The translations under genes were made by a program, and so were the position numbers. The notes beneath the pieces are model-generated. The model was not told the DNA's origin and searched no databases. It was given only the letters and a program-made list of their open reading frames with translations. From positions 1 to 64,000 of the forward strand of contig CAZGEG010000020.1 in NCBI GenBank assembly GCA_964524835.1: DNA of 64,000 bases, written 5' to 3'. This document shows positions 34,485 through 43,596 of this stretch, one piece after another; the stretch's first letter is position 1, and the number at the start of each line of letters is the position of its first letter. This stretch comes from JACRCG01 sp964524835 (GTDB taxonomy: Bacteria; Desulfobacterota; Desulfuromonadia; Geobacterales; Pseudopelobacteraceae).

Positions 34485-36674
34485 TTAAATCAGCCAGTTG
34501 TCCAGTTCGATGTCCGCTCCCGCATAATGCAGCATCAGCGGCGCATCGCTCGGCCAGCGCCCGACCTCCTCGTTATCACGCACCAGCGTCATCGAGACGA
34601 ACAGCTTGCTTTCTCCCGCCAGTTTTATGCTGCTAAGCGGAATTCCGATCTCACAGATCCTGGCGATCTTCCAGTGGCAGTAGCTGCTGGTAGGAATCCA
34701 GACGCCGTTTTCCTTGATCTGCAGCAGACCTTCGCTGTTCTTCATCTGCAGCGGCAGGCGGTAGTCCCGATCGACAATCAGGTGCAGATTGAGGACATCG
34801 TCATCCTTCAGCAGCAGGAAGAATTCCTGTACTCCGTCGATCCTTACAAAAAAAGTGCTGCTGTTATAGCCGTAGTAAAAGCTCTGCAGCATCCGATCGG
34901 ATGAGTGCATGGCGGAACCCTGACGGGTCAGGTCGTACAAACCGGCAGCCAACCATTCGAAATAATCGCTAATCCTGCCGTCGATCTCCGGATCGATGAA
35001 TGCGGCCGGCTCCCGGATCAACCCTGCCGGATTCTTCTTCTTGATCGGTTCAAGCAGCTGACGGGGGGGGTCCTGACCCAACAGCCGGTAGATATTCATC
35101 AGGTGCCGCCGAAAGAGCCGGTCGAAACGGTCGCTGTGCGGTGAAAAATGGTCATCCCCGTACCACCAGAACCAGTCGCTCCCTTCGGCGGCATACAGAG
35201 AACGGCAGATCGCCTCGGCAGTTCCATCCGGAGACGGCTCTCCGCTCTTGAGGGCGGCGGCAACCAGCTGATTGGCGGAAACGGCGGCTCCTCGCGCCTG
35301 CGCAATCAGATCCCAGGCCAGATTCTCTTCAGGATGGCCTATCCAGATCCCGTAGCTGCCGTTGATCCACGAACCGGGAAAGATCGTATTAAGGCGCCCG
35401 TCGAAAGTGGTCTCTTTCAATACCTCGCTGCAGGTGGTCAGGCGGAGCGTCGCCGATCCGGCAATCCCCCGGTACATCTCCTGCAGAAACGTATAGGCGT
35501 TGCCCGGATAGTACTCCCAGGCGTTCTCACCGTCCAGAATGATCGAAACGACACGGCCGCTCCCCCCCAGACGGGTCTTGATAGCATTCAGGCGGCTGCA
35601 CAGGTCGGCGACGGCACGCTCCGCACCCCACTGGGAATAGGTAAAGCCGATCAGGTCGGATAGCTGGTGATCGCGGAAGAACGCTCCGACCTCACCCTGG
35701 CTGCAGCTGTAGCGCCAGGGACGGTACAGCCGCTCCTTGCCGTGGCCGAGGCCGCCGTCCAGGCTTTTCTCCAGGATCTCCTCATCGGTGGCAATCCAGC
35801 GGATGCCGCTCTCGGCAATGATCGACAGCGTTTCGTTGCTGACGGACCCTTCCGAAGGCCACATCCCGTTCGGGCTAAAGCCGAATATGTCCCGGAAATA
35901 GCTGATCCCGCGGCGGATCTGGGCGCGGGCATCCTCGGGATGGCAAAAGCTGGCTTCAGGAAGCAGGGCGTGCGGCATGGCGGTCCGGGCGGAGCGGATA
36001 TCGCACAGCAGCGGCAGGATCGGATGAAAGTAGGGGGTTACCGACAGCTCTATCCGCCCTTCTTCATGGAGGCGGCGGTACAGCGGCACTGTCGCCTGCA
36101 GCACTTCCAGCTGGGTGGCAAAGAGCAGCTCCTTATCGGCTGCGCTATATTTTTCGCCCTTGGCGATCAGGCCGGCAAAGGCCGGATAGCGTCTGCGGGC
36201 GGCCTCACCGGTCCAGGCCAGGAAAAAACAGACCTGCAGATCGAGCAGGTCCTGATCGCTGAAATGCCTGACCCGCTCGGCGGCACTCCCCGGCTTTCCT
36301 TCGCCGGCCATGTAGAGCAGCTCCAGATAGCGCCGGGAGGGTTCTATCATATTCTGCCGGTTGGCGGAGAAGAAGTTTTCCAGCAGAAAAATACGGTCAT
36401 CCAGGCTCAACGAGGACGGGTCGGCTTTCCCCTTTTCAAGAAACGGATCAACGGCACTTCCTGAGGCGTACTCCAGCAGCTGCTCGATCAATGACGGCAC
36501 CAGGTTGAAGACCGCCCTGGCACCGGGAGTGTCCTCAACGATAGCCGGCATGTCAAAATAGTCCTTGATGCCGTGCAGATAGGTCCAGGGAAGGGCGTAT
36601 TCGTTTTTGAGCGGATCTTTGTAGTACGGCTGGTGCATGTGCCATACGATGACTACGTCGAGAGGTTGCGGCAT
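34485..36674 (-). CDS. glycoside hydrolase family 57 protein
   Basis: The 729-residue protein begins VVIVWHMHQPYYKDP, the GH57 N-terminal motif, and contains the likely nucleophile region MWPSEGSVSNETL and the acid region ILDGENAWEYYPGN. An extra C-terminal beta domain covers about residues 530-729. Family members are alpha-amylases, 4-alpha-glucanotransferases or branching enzymes; the exact activity is not clear. It lies seven bases from the nucleotidyltransferase gene and is probably co-transcribed for storage or surface polysaccharide turnover. Confidence 0.88.
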   Translation of the reverse strand: MPQPLDVVIVWHMHQPYYKDPLKNEYALPWTYLHGIKDYFDMPAIVEDTPGARAVFNLVPSLIEQLLEYASGSAVDPFLEKGKADPSSLSLDDRIFLLENFFSANRQNMIEPSRRYLELLYMAGEGKPGSAAERVRHFSDQDLLDLQVCFFLAWTGEAARRRYPAFAGLIAKGEKYSAADKELLFATQLEVLQATVPLYRRLHEEGRIELSVTPYFHPILPLLCDIRSARTAMPHALLPEASFCHPEDARAQIRRGISYFRDIFGFSPNGMWPSEGSVSNETLSIIAESGIRWIATDEEILEKSLDGGLGHGKERLYRPWRYSCSQGEVGAFFRDHQLSDLIGFTYSQWGAERAVADLCSRLNAIKTRLGGSGRVVSIILDGENAWEYYPGNAYTFLQEMYRGIAGSATLRLTTCSEVLKETTFDGRLNTIFPGSWINGSYGIWIGHPEENLAWDLIAQARGAAVSANQLVAAALKSGEPSPDGTAEAICRSLYAAEGSDWFWWYGDDHFSPHSDRFDRLFRRHLMNIYRLLGQDPPRQLLEPIKKKNPAGLIREPAAFIDPEIDGRISDYFEWLAAGLYDLTRQGSAMHSSDRMLQSFYYGYNSSTFFVRIDGVQEFFLLLKDDDVLNLHLIVDRDYRLPLQMKNSEGLLQIKENGVWIPTSSYCHWKIARICEIGIPLSSIKLAGESKLFVSMTLVRDNEEVGRWPSDAPLMLHYAGADIELDNWLI

Positions 36675-36680
36675 ATGCGG

Positions 36681-39185
36681 TTACACCATCTCCTTCTTCC
36701 ATGACACAATCTTCGTCTCGTACTCACCGAGCAGCCTCTGGGCCGACTTCTGGTCCCGCGCCTCAGCCACGATATGGATTACGGGAAGATACTGGTCAGG
36801 AAGCACCAGCACCCACTCCGCACCGAAATGTACCTTGATGCCGTCGATGAAGGTGGCCTCCTTTTCCAGGCTATCTTCGCTCATTTTTCGCATGATGCCC
36901 CCTTTCATTTCCCAGGGGCAGGGGAGGCTGGTTTGAAGAAACGCGGAGAGCGATATTTCAGAGTGCACCTGTGACAGCGTTATCCCGCCCGCAGCGCGCA
37001 GTTCCATCAGCTTCGCTATGGCGAACATGCCGTCAAAAGCCGACTGGAAACGGGGGAAGGCGAAGCGTCCGTCCGTGGCAGCGGTCAGGACGATTTCCGA
37101 TGAGGAGGCAACCTCCAGCATGGCGCGGTCCGAACTCTTGGTGCGGACCACCTGGCACCCCTTTTGTCCAGCCATCTGCTCGATTGTCGAGGGGGCCTGC
37201 ACCGGAACGGCAATCGCGCCTTTCTGTCCGGTTTTCAGCAGCAGCGCCACGGTCAGGGACAACAGCTCGATGCCGGTATAAATCCGCCCGGTTTCATCCA
37301 CCATGGTGATAGCTTCTGCAGAGGGATCAAGCCAGAACCCGGCCTGCGCCCCCAGCGATAAAACAATTGCCGACAGCTGGTTCAAGGCCAGGTCTTTTTC
37401 CTTGGCCTGTACTCCGCGTCCCTCATCCACATAGGCATTGAGTGCGATGACCGAGAAACCGAGTTCATTCAGTAGTTGCGGCAGCGTCTGGCTGGCCGGC
37501 GAAAAGCAGAAGTCCACAACCACCGTGAAAGCCGATTTTTTCAGCAGTTCCCGATCAAGCGACCGCAGGAATCCTTCACGGTAAAAATCGCCGACATTGT
37601 TGATATCGGTGATAATCCCCGGTTCGGTATGGTGCGCGCGCCGGAAATTTTCCTTGAAAAAGGTGCGCTCCACGTTCTTCCCCATGTTGCTGGAAAAATC
37701 GAGCCCGTCACCGTCCAGGAAAACAATCTCCAGCATGGCGGGATCATCCTGGGCCTGGCGGAAATGGACCCCGCCGACCTCGCCGAATGTCTTCAGCTTG
37801 TAGCGGACAAGCGGCAAGGTGGTCATCTTCATGTCGCGCACGTTGATGCCGGCCGAGAGCAGCCCCCCCATGAAACAGCGCTTGAGCATGCGGGAAGAGG
37901 GATTGGAATCGCGTCCGCCCAGTACAAAACTCCCCTTGGGAAGCGACGTGCCGTAGGCGCACCCCAGCTTGGCGCAGAATTCCGGCGTGAGTTCCACGTT
38001 GGAGAGCCCCTTGATGAGTGCCCCCTCGAACAGCGCCTTTTTCCATTTTTCACCCCAGATCATATTGGAGGTGACGGTGGCACCCGCCTCGATGGTCTTC
38101 TTGGGCCAGATTTTGACATCGGCCTTGATGACCGCTTCGTCGCCGACCGACGTCTCGTCTGCGACGATGACGCCCTCCTCAAGGACCGCCCCCTGACCGA
38201 TGCGGACGTTGGAGCAGATCACGCTGTCAGTGATTTTAGCCCCTTTCTTGACATAGGAGTTGTCCCAGATAATGCAGCGGTTGAGCCTGACTCCCGCTTC
38301 AATCGTACAGTTGCGGCCGATCACCGAATCCTTGATGCGCACATCGCCCAGAATCTGGCTGTTATCACCGATCACGACCGTGCCCTCAAGGCCGGCGGCC
38401 TGCTCCAGTCTGACGTCGGCGCCGATCCGGAGATCCTTGCCGACAAAGTCCTGCTTCGGTTCGTCGATCTTAAGGTTGACCTTTCCTCTGAAAATATCGT
38501 GGTACGCTTCGCGATAGGAATCGGTGTTGCCGATATCTCGCCAATATCCCTTGGCGGTCACTCCGAACAGCGCATCCTTCTTCTTCAGCATCAGCGGGAA
38601 CAGATCCTGCGAAAAATCGAAGTTTTCCCCCTCGGGAATGTATTTCAGAATCTCCGGCTCCAGCACATAGATGCCGGTATTGATCGTGTCGGAGATGACC
38701 TCTCCCCACCCCGGCTTTTCCAGAAACTGAGTTATGCGTTTTTCCTTGTCGGTAATCACAACGCCGAACTGGAGGGGATCCTTGACGGAGGTCAGCGTAA
38801 TCGTCGCCTTAGCCTTGTGGTCGGCGTGGAAATCGAGGATCTTTGTGAGATTGAAATCGGTCAGGAGATCACCGCTGATCACCAGGAAACGTTCATCCAG
38901 GTATTTTTCGGCCGCCTTGACCGCCCCGGCCGTCCCCATGTCGGCAATCGGGGTGACATAGGTAATCTTTACCCCGAAATCGGAGCCGTCACGGAAAAAG
39001 TTTTTGATATAGAACGGCTGGTGATAGAGAAGCATGACGAGTTCAGTGATATCGTGCTTCTTCAGCAGCTCGACGATATGAAGCATGATCGGGCGATTGA
39101 AGAGCGGGATCATCGGCTTGGGCATGCTTCCGGTAAGTGGCTGGATTCGGGTGCCGAAACCACCCGCCATGATGACTGCTTTCAT
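36681..39185 (-). CDS. sugar-1-phosphate nucleotidyltransferase fused to a degenerate phosphohexomutase
   Basis: Residues about 1-235 are an intact nucleotidyltransferase (MAGGFGTRIQPLT, PKPMIPLFNRP). A left-handed beta-helix with hexapeptide repeats covers about 250-385. Residues about 395-834 are homologous to phosphohexomutases (GGRDSNPSSRML). The expected TASHNP phosphoserine loop appears as RQAQDDP, and the DGDGDR metal loop appears as LDPSAEA. The C-terminal half therefore looks catalytically dead. The N-terminal half probably makes GDP-mannose or another NDP-sugar; related genes are annotated mannose-1-phosphate guanylyltransferase. AAGGAG precedes the start. Confidence 0.88.
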   Translation of the reverse strand: MKAVIMAGGFGTRIQPLTGSMPKPMIPLFNRPIMLHIVELLKKHDITELVMLLYHQPFYIKNFFRDGSDFGVKITYVTPIADMGTAGAVKAAEKYLDERFLVISGDLLTDFNLTKILDFHADHKAKATITLTSVKDPLQFGVVITDKEKRITQFLEKPGWGEVISDTINTGIYVLEPEILKYIPEGENFDFSQDLFPLMLKKKDALFGVTAKGYWRDIGNTDSYREAYHDIFRGKVNLKIDEPKQDFVGKDLRIGADVRLEQAAGLEGTVVIGDNSQILGDVRIKDSVIGRNCTIEAGVRLNRCIIWDNSYVKKGAKITDSVICSNVRIGQGAVLEEGVIVADETSVGDEAVIKADVKIWPKKTIEAGATVTSNMIWGEKWKKALFEGALIKGLSNVELTPEFCAKLGCAYGTSLPKGSFVLGGRDSNPSSRMLKRCFMGGLLSAGINVRDMKMTTLPLVRYKLKTFGEVGGVHFRQAQDDPAMLEIVFLDGDGLDFSSNMGKNVERTFFKENFRRAHHTEPGIITDINNVGDFYREGFLRSLDRELLKKSAFTVVVDFCFSPASQTLPQLLNELGFSVIALNAYVDEGRGVQAKEKDLALNQLSAIVLSLGAQAGFWLDPSAEAITMVDETGRIYTGIELLSLTVALLLKTGQKGAIAVPVQAPSTIEQMAGQKGCQVVRTKSSDRAMLEVASSSEIVLTAATDGRFAFPRFQSAFDGMFAIAKLMELRAAGGITLSQVHSEISLSAFLQTSLPCPWEMKGGIMRKMSEDSLEKEATFIDGIKVHFGAEWVLVLPDQYLPVIHIVAEARDQKSAQRLLGEYETKIVSWKKEMV

Positions 39186-39209
39186 ATGAACACTCCTTGA
39201 GAAGAGAAG

Positions 39210-39383
39210 GGGGTGAGGGGTGAGGAGAGTCTTACGAGTACGATTTCACTCTTCACTCATTCACTCATTCACTCATTCACTCATTCACTCATTCACTCTT
39301 CACTCTTCACTCTTCACTCTTTACTCATTCACTCTTCACTCTTCACTCTTCACTCTTCACTCTTCACTCTTCACTCTTCACCC
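39210..39383. repeat. tandem heptamer/octamer array (TTCACTC and ATTCACTC)
   Basis: From about 39246 to 39381 the sequence is an array of TCACTCAT octamers (about six) followed by TCACTCT heptamers (more than ten). A short inverted left arm GGGTGAGGGGTGAGGAGAG at 39211-39229 pairs imperfectly with the array end. It fills the gap between the nucleotidyltransferase start and the response-regulator stop. Slippage should make its copy number variable. Confidence 0.9.
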
Positions 39384-39398
39384 ATTTACGCTTTTAAA

Positions 39399-39776
39399 TT
39401 ACACCCCTGTCGCCTTCTGCGCCTTCTTGGCCAGTACCCGTGCAATTTCCTGCTTCAGCTCGGTCAGATCGCCAGACTTAACCACATAGCCATCCGCCAG
39501 CCAGGCAGAGAAATCGTCTTTGTAACAGGAGAATGCCGAGCAGAGAATCACCGGCATATCGTGCCGTTCCTTGACCAGCTTCTGCAACAGTTCGATACCG
39601 CTTTCGTTTTTAAGCTTGATATCCAGGACCGCCAGGTCAAACGTGCTCCCCTGCAGTTTTTCTGACGCCTCGGAACTGCTGGCCGCCGTCACCACCTCGT
39701 ACCCCTCGTCCTTCAACTCTTCTGCATACAGCAGCCTGATATTGGCCTCATCGTCTACGACCAGCAATCTGTTCAT
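39399..39776 (-). CDS. single-domain response regulator
   Basis: The 125-residue receiver domain has the acidic pair D8-D9 (LLVVDDEANIR), the phosphorylation site D52 (LAVLDIKL) and the conserved lysine in VVKSGDL. There is no output domain. The start overlaps the histidine kinase stop by four bases (ATGA-type), so the kinase is its cognate partner. It may pass phosphate on or act by protein contact. Confidence 0.9.
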   Translation of the reverse strand: MNRLLVVDDEANIRLLYAEELKDEGYEVVTAASSSEASEKLQGSTFDLAVLDIKLKNESGIELLQKLVKERHDMPVILCSAFSCYKDDFSAWLADGYVVKSGDLTELKQEIARVLAKKAQKATGV

Positions 39777-41443
39777 GGTTGTTCCTCCTTGCGGGTGGGA
39801 AGTATGATGGTATATCGGATTCCACCGTGCGCGTCTGCCAGCGCGACAAACGGAATACCCTGTTTTTCAAGCATGGTTTTGCAAAGCGCCAGCCCCAGGC
39901 CGGCACCCAAATCGCAGGTCTCCGAAAAAGGGACCAGCAGGCGGTCGAGTTCTGCCTGGGAGATATGCCGGCTGCGATCTTCAACCCGGAGTACGACGGT
40001 ATCTTCAAAGCTCTGGGAGCTGATCGTAATCAATCTCTCCCCCCCGATTCCGCTGACGTCATTCTGCAGCAAGGTACGGAGGCAGTAGGAGAGTTGTTTG
40101 AAGTCGATATATACCGGCGGCAGGTCATGCCCGGAGGAGTAGCCGGTCGCATAACCCTGGGATGTCAGGATATCCGCAGTGTCCCGCAGCGCGGTCTCGA
40201 CCAGCTGGTTCACATCCCAGAAGTCGCGGGTGGGATAGAGCGAATCGGAGTAGTTGAGAATTTCATCCAGGACCCCCTCCAGATGCCGGGTTTCGGTGAC
40301 AATCGATTCGATAAAGCTGCGCCGGGGATCGGATTCGGAGCTGTTCTTGAGCATCGAACGGGCAAACCCGCCGATGATCATCAGCGGGTTGCGGACCGAA
40401 TGGGCGATGCTGGAGGTGATCCTCCCGACCAGGGCCATGTTCTCCATCCTGACAATCAGCTCCTGCTGCTCCTTCAGTTTTTTTCCGGCCTCGGTTACGC
40501 GGGCGAGTTCAACCTGCAGCTTGTCATACAGCGAGGCGCGTTCAATTGCAAAAGCGACCGGAAAGCCGAATGTTTCCAGCGATTGCATATCTTCTTCGGT
40601 GATGGCACGGTGCGTGATGCTGTTATCGGCGATGATCATGCCGACCCGGCGATTGCGCGAAATCAGCGGCATTAGCAGGAAGGCATCAACCTCCAGCAGG
40701 CGGGCCAGTTCAGGAGGGACATCCGGATGCTGAAACGCTCCCTCGACCATGATCGGTCGCTTCCCGTCCAGTGCCTTGATGATGATATGATCCTTGTTGG
40801 AGAGCGGAACCGTCAACTGTTCCAGGAGATCGTGAAATTTTTCGCGTTCGGAGGTAAGTTTGTTCAGGTGGAAGTTCCGGGCAAGTGTCTGCAGGTCCAT
40901 GTCGTTCTGGAGAATCTCATTCCAGACGCCGCCGGCCTCCTCCTGATTGCGGGGCCCGATTCCGAGATAACCCTTCAGGACCCCCTCATCACGATCACAT
41001 AACAGCAGGAAGGCGCGGTTCATGCCGAACCCCTTTCCGGCGGTAATGGCGGTCAGTGCGACGGAAAGCACCTCATCCAGATCCATCGAGCTCTGCAGGA
41101 CGGAGCCCAGTTCATGCAGGAAACGCATTTCCAGCGTTTTACTGTCGAGGAAGCTTACCAGCGACTGGATCTGGGTTTTCTGGTGGCGATTTTCCCTCAA
41201 CACCTCAGAGAGAAGCGGCGCCAGCGGATTAGCATCGTCGCGCAGCCGTGCCAGTTCTGCGGCAAAAACGTCGCAATCGCGACATTTCTCAGTGACCCGC
41301 TGCAGCTTTGAAACAAGCAATTCTTCCTCGCCATCACCACTCTTCGGGCAATCCGCCTGCTCAATCACATCCCTGTTCCAGCAACACTCCCGATCCACAA
41401 GAACCTCATCAGATGTCGTAGAATCAAATATAGCAGTCAACAA
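39773..41443 (-). CDS. GAF-domain sensor histidine kinase
   Basis: The 556-residue protein has a Cys-containing N-terminus (about residues 1-95), a GAF domain (about 110-305), a coiled-coil linker, a dimerisation domain with H348 in SSIAHSVRNPLMIIGGF, and an ATPase domain. The latter shows a degraded N box (LRTLLQNDVSGIGG) and a G2-like DLGAGLGLALCKTML. No transmembrane helix is seen, so it is cytoplasmic and may sense a small ligand or redox state. N-terminal cysteines (CC at 20-21, C32, C54, C57) could bind a metal. It pairs with the downstream receiver. Confidence 0.88.
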   Translation of the reverse strand: MLTAIFDSTTSDEVLVDRECCWNRDVIEQADCPKSGDGEEELLVSKLQRVTEKCRDCDVFAAELARLRDDANPLAPLLSEVLRENRHQKTQIQSLVSFLDSKTLEMRFLHELGSVLQSSMDLDEVLSVALTAITAGKGFGMNRAFLLLCDRDEGVLKGYLGIGPRNQEEAGGVWNEILQNDMDLQTLARNFHLNKLTSEREKFHDLLEQLTVPLSNKDHIIIKALDGKRPIMVEGAFQHPDVPPELARLLEVDAFLLMPLISRNRRVGMIIADNSITHRAITEEDMQSLETFGFPVAFAIERASLYDKLQVELARVTEAGKKLKEQQELIVRMENMALVGRITSSIAHSVRNPLMIIGGFARSMLKNSSESDPRRSFIESIVTETRHLEGVLDEILNYSDSLYPTRDFWDVNQLVETALRDTADILTSQGYATGYSSGHDLPPVYIDFKQLSYCLRTLLQNDVSGIGGERLITISSQSFEDTVVLRVEDRSRHISQAELDRLLVPFSETCDLGAGLGLALCKTMLEKQGIPFVALADAHGGIRYTIILPTRKEEQP

Positions 41444-41469
41444 CAGCTATGCAACCCTTCGACTCCTCC

Positions 41470-41529
41470 CTTCGACTCCGTTCAGGGAGCTGAGAGCTTG
41501 GAGTGTAAGGTGGCTGAGCGGAGCCGAAG
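41470..41529. repeat. imperfect inverted repeat beside cysS
   Basis: CTTCGACTCCGTTCAG (41470-41485) and CTGAGCGGAGCCGAAG (41514-41529) are complementary over 16 bp with two G-T-type mismatches. They flank 28 bp and end two bases before the cysS stop codon. It may act as a terminator or a dispersed REP-like element. Confidence 0.6.
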
Positions 41530-41530
41530 C

Positions 41531-43012
41531 CTACTTCACATTCCAGGTCGTTCCTTGCCCAGAGTCAAGCAGCACAATACCCTTTGCCAGCAGCAGATCG
41601 CGAATCTCGTCGCCACGTTTGAAATTCTTTGCGGCCCGTGCCCCAACCCGCTCCGCAATCAACGCCTCGATCTCGTCCGGCGTCATGTCGATCCGGCCGG
41701 CTTTGGCATTCTTGACCTCCCCCAGCCAGAGTGACGGCGGTGTCGCGAACAAGCCTAGCACACCCCCGGCTTCGACGAACAGATGGCGGACATGCGCAAC
41801 CAGCGACAGGGTAAGCGGTGTGATCTCTTTCGTCTCGGCAAGAAAGCGATTGGCGCCCCGCACCGTTTCGAACAGCACACCGAGCGCTTGCGCAGTGTTG
41901 AAATCATCGTCCATCGCTTCTACAAATCGGGGTATGAACCCGTCAACCTTTTCCTGCAGCTCCAGACCAACCTGGGACAGGCTCTCTATTACGGCTATTT
42001 CAGCCGATTGAGGCTGTCCGTTCAGTATGTCGTCCAGAGCAGCCAGGCAGCTGTAGATCCGTTCCAGCCCGGACTGGGCTTCGTCCAGATTCTGGTCGGA
42101 GAAATCAATCGGTGAACGGTAGTGCGCCGAAAGAATGAAAAAACGGAGCGTTTCCGGATCGTACTTCTTCAGCACCTCACGGATGGTGAAAAAGTTGCCC
42201 AGGGATTTGCTCATCTTTTCGGCGTTGATATTGACAAAGCCGTTATGCAGCCAGTAGCGGACAAACCGGCAGCCATTCGCCCCTTCCGACTGGGCTATTT
42301 CATTTTCATGGTGGGGGAACACCAGGTCCTTGCCGCCGCCATGAATGTCAAATGTAGACCCCAGAAATTCCATGCTCATGGCCGAACACTCGATGTGCCA
42401 GCCGGGCCGGCCGTTCCCCCAGGGGGATCGCCACCACGGTTCTCCCGGTTTTGACCCCTTCCAGAGGGCAAAATCCATCGGATGACGCTTTTTATCTCCC
42501 ACTTCAACCCGGGCTCCCGCCTGCATCTCCTCCAGATTGCGACCGGAGAGCTTCAGATAGTCAGGAAAAGTCTCCACGGCGTAATAGACGTCACCACCTG
42601 AAACATATGCATGCCCCTTGGCAATCAGCGCTTCGATGATGCTGATAATCCCGTCGATATGGTCGGTAGCCTTCGGCTCCACTGTCGGCTTGGCCAGTCC
42701 CAGGCGCGCCATGTCCTCGTCAAACGCCTGGATATAGCGGTCGGCAATTGTGCGGTAATCGGTCCCTTCCTGGTTGGCGCGGTTGATGATCTTGTCATCG
42801 ATGTCGGTATAATTGCGGACGTAGGTGACATCGTAGCCGGCGTATTTCAGGTAGCGGTAGATGATGTCGAATACCACCCCGGCGCGGGCATGGCCGATAT
42901 GGCAATAGTCATACACCGTCACCCCGCAGACGTACATCCCGACTTTGCCGGGAACCAGGGGAACGAAGATCTCTTTCTCACTCGTGAGGGTGTTGTAGAC
43001 GCGCAAGGACAT
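41531..43012 (-). CDS. cysS: cysteinyl-tRNA synthetase
   Basis: From the ATG at 43012 the enzyme is 493 residues, standard for CysS; an upstream in-frame extension of 20 residues is unlikely. It has the HIGH-type site CHIGHARAG, the zinc Cys in MYVCGVTVYD, and KMSKS in AEKMSKSLGN. The C-terminal DALR domain ends the protein. It charges tRNA-Cys. GCGGAG lies nine bases before the start. Confidence 0.96.
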   Translation of the reverse strand: MSLRVYNTLTSEKEIFVPLVPGKVGMYVCGVTVYDYCHIGHARAGVVFDIIYRYLKYAGYDVTYVRNYTDIDDKIINRANQEGTDYRTIADRYIQAFDEDMARLGLAKPTVEPKATDHIDGIISIIEALIAKGHAYVSGGDVYYAVETFPDYLKLSGRNLEEMQAGARVEVGDKKRHPMDFALWKGSKPGEPWWRSPWGNGRPGWHIECSAMSMEFLGSTFDIHGGGKDLVFPHHENEIAQSEGANGCRFVRYWLHNGFVNINAEKMSKSLGNFFTIREVLKKYDPETLRFFILSAHYRSPIDFSDQNLDEAQSGLERIYSCLAALDDILNGQPQSAEIAVIESLSQVGLELQEKVDGFIPRFVEAMDDDFNTAQALGVLFETVRGANRFLAETKEITPLTLSLVAHVRHLFVEAGGVLGLFATPPSLWLGEVKNAKAGRIDMTPDEIEALIAERVGARAAKNFKRGDEIRDLLLAKGIVLLDSGQGTTWNVK

Positions 43013-43091
43013 AACGATAAACTCCGCTTGTAAATTGTGGGGCATTATGCCTGTTTGCGGCAGGGATGGCAAGGAGGGAAATGGGGGATTG

Positions 43092-43487
43092 TCACCGTTT
43101 CGGAGCGGTCCGGTACCGGTAAATCCTGATCACGGCCCAGGCCGCCCCGGCACCGATCAGGTCGGCCGCGATATCGTCCCACTCGGCGCTCCTGCCGGTT
43201 GTCAAGGTAGCCTGCAGTACTTCAATCAGAATGCCGAGGAAGGCTCCGTACAGAAACGCCCCCGCAGCCGCCCACCCCTGCGGCTGGAGGGAGAGGAACG
43301 CGAGGACGGTTGCCGCGGCAATCGCTCCGACATGGTTCAGCTTGTCCCACCCGAATCCGGAAGGAGCGGAAGCGGCCGGCATCAGCGCCAGCCAGAGGAT
43401 CAGTAGCGTCAGGGCGGTGCAGGCTGATGCTGAAACCAATTTTGAATTCTGGATTCTGAATTTTGGATTAAACACGAACCAAACCAT
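43092..43487 (-). CDS. VanZ-like family membrane protein
   Basis: The 131-residue protein has four hydrophobic segments and the VanZ pattern SGFGWDKLNHVGAIAA, then GILIEVLQATLTTGRSAEWDDIAADLIGA in parts. Function is unknown; it occurs near exopolysaccharide genes. Its first codons (about residues 7-17, NPKFRIQNSKL) are encoded by the AT-rich heptad repeat, so the true start is uncertain. A downstream start after the repeat is possible. Confidence 0.75.
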   Translation of the reverse strand: MVWFVFNPKFRIQNSKLVSASACTALTLLILWLALMPAASAPSGFGWDKLNHVGAIAAATVLAFLSLQPQGWAAAGAFLYGAFLGILIEVLQATLTTGRSAEWDDIAADLIGAGAAWAVIRIYRYRTAPKR

Positions 43488-43593
43488 TTACCGCCGATAC
43501 ACGCCGCCGGAAGTATTACAACGTGTGGTTAAAAAAACTTTTCCTTTGGATCCAGGCTGCAATTCATAATCCAAAATTCAAAATCCAAAATTG
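43437..43593. repeat. heptad-type inverted repeat element (TTTTGAA family, copy b)
   Basis: Left arm CAATTTTGAATTCTGGATTC at 43437 and right arm ending AATCCAAAATTG near 43592 are inverted and rich in TTTTGAA/TTCAAAA units. They bracket about 90 bp that include the VanZ-like start codon. Confidence 0.7.
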
Positions 43594-43596
43594 CTT

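Noticed and set aside
37476..39200. Open frame of 574 codons on the plus strand opposite the nucleotidyltransferase fusion
   Set aside because: It is fully antisense to a well-conserved gene, has no family resemblance and is a by-product of GC-rich codon use.
39246..39381. CRISPR array
   Set aside because: The repeat unit is 7-8 bp with no spacers, so it is a simple tandem repeat.
39220..39665. Ser/Leu/His-rich open frames through the TTCACTC array
   Set aside because: They are translations of the tandem repeat and run into antisense of the response regulator.
41022..42011. Open frame of 329 codons on the plus strand
   Set aside because: Spans the antisense of two real genes (histidine kinase and cysS) and is Ser/Arg-rich, typical of a shadow frame.
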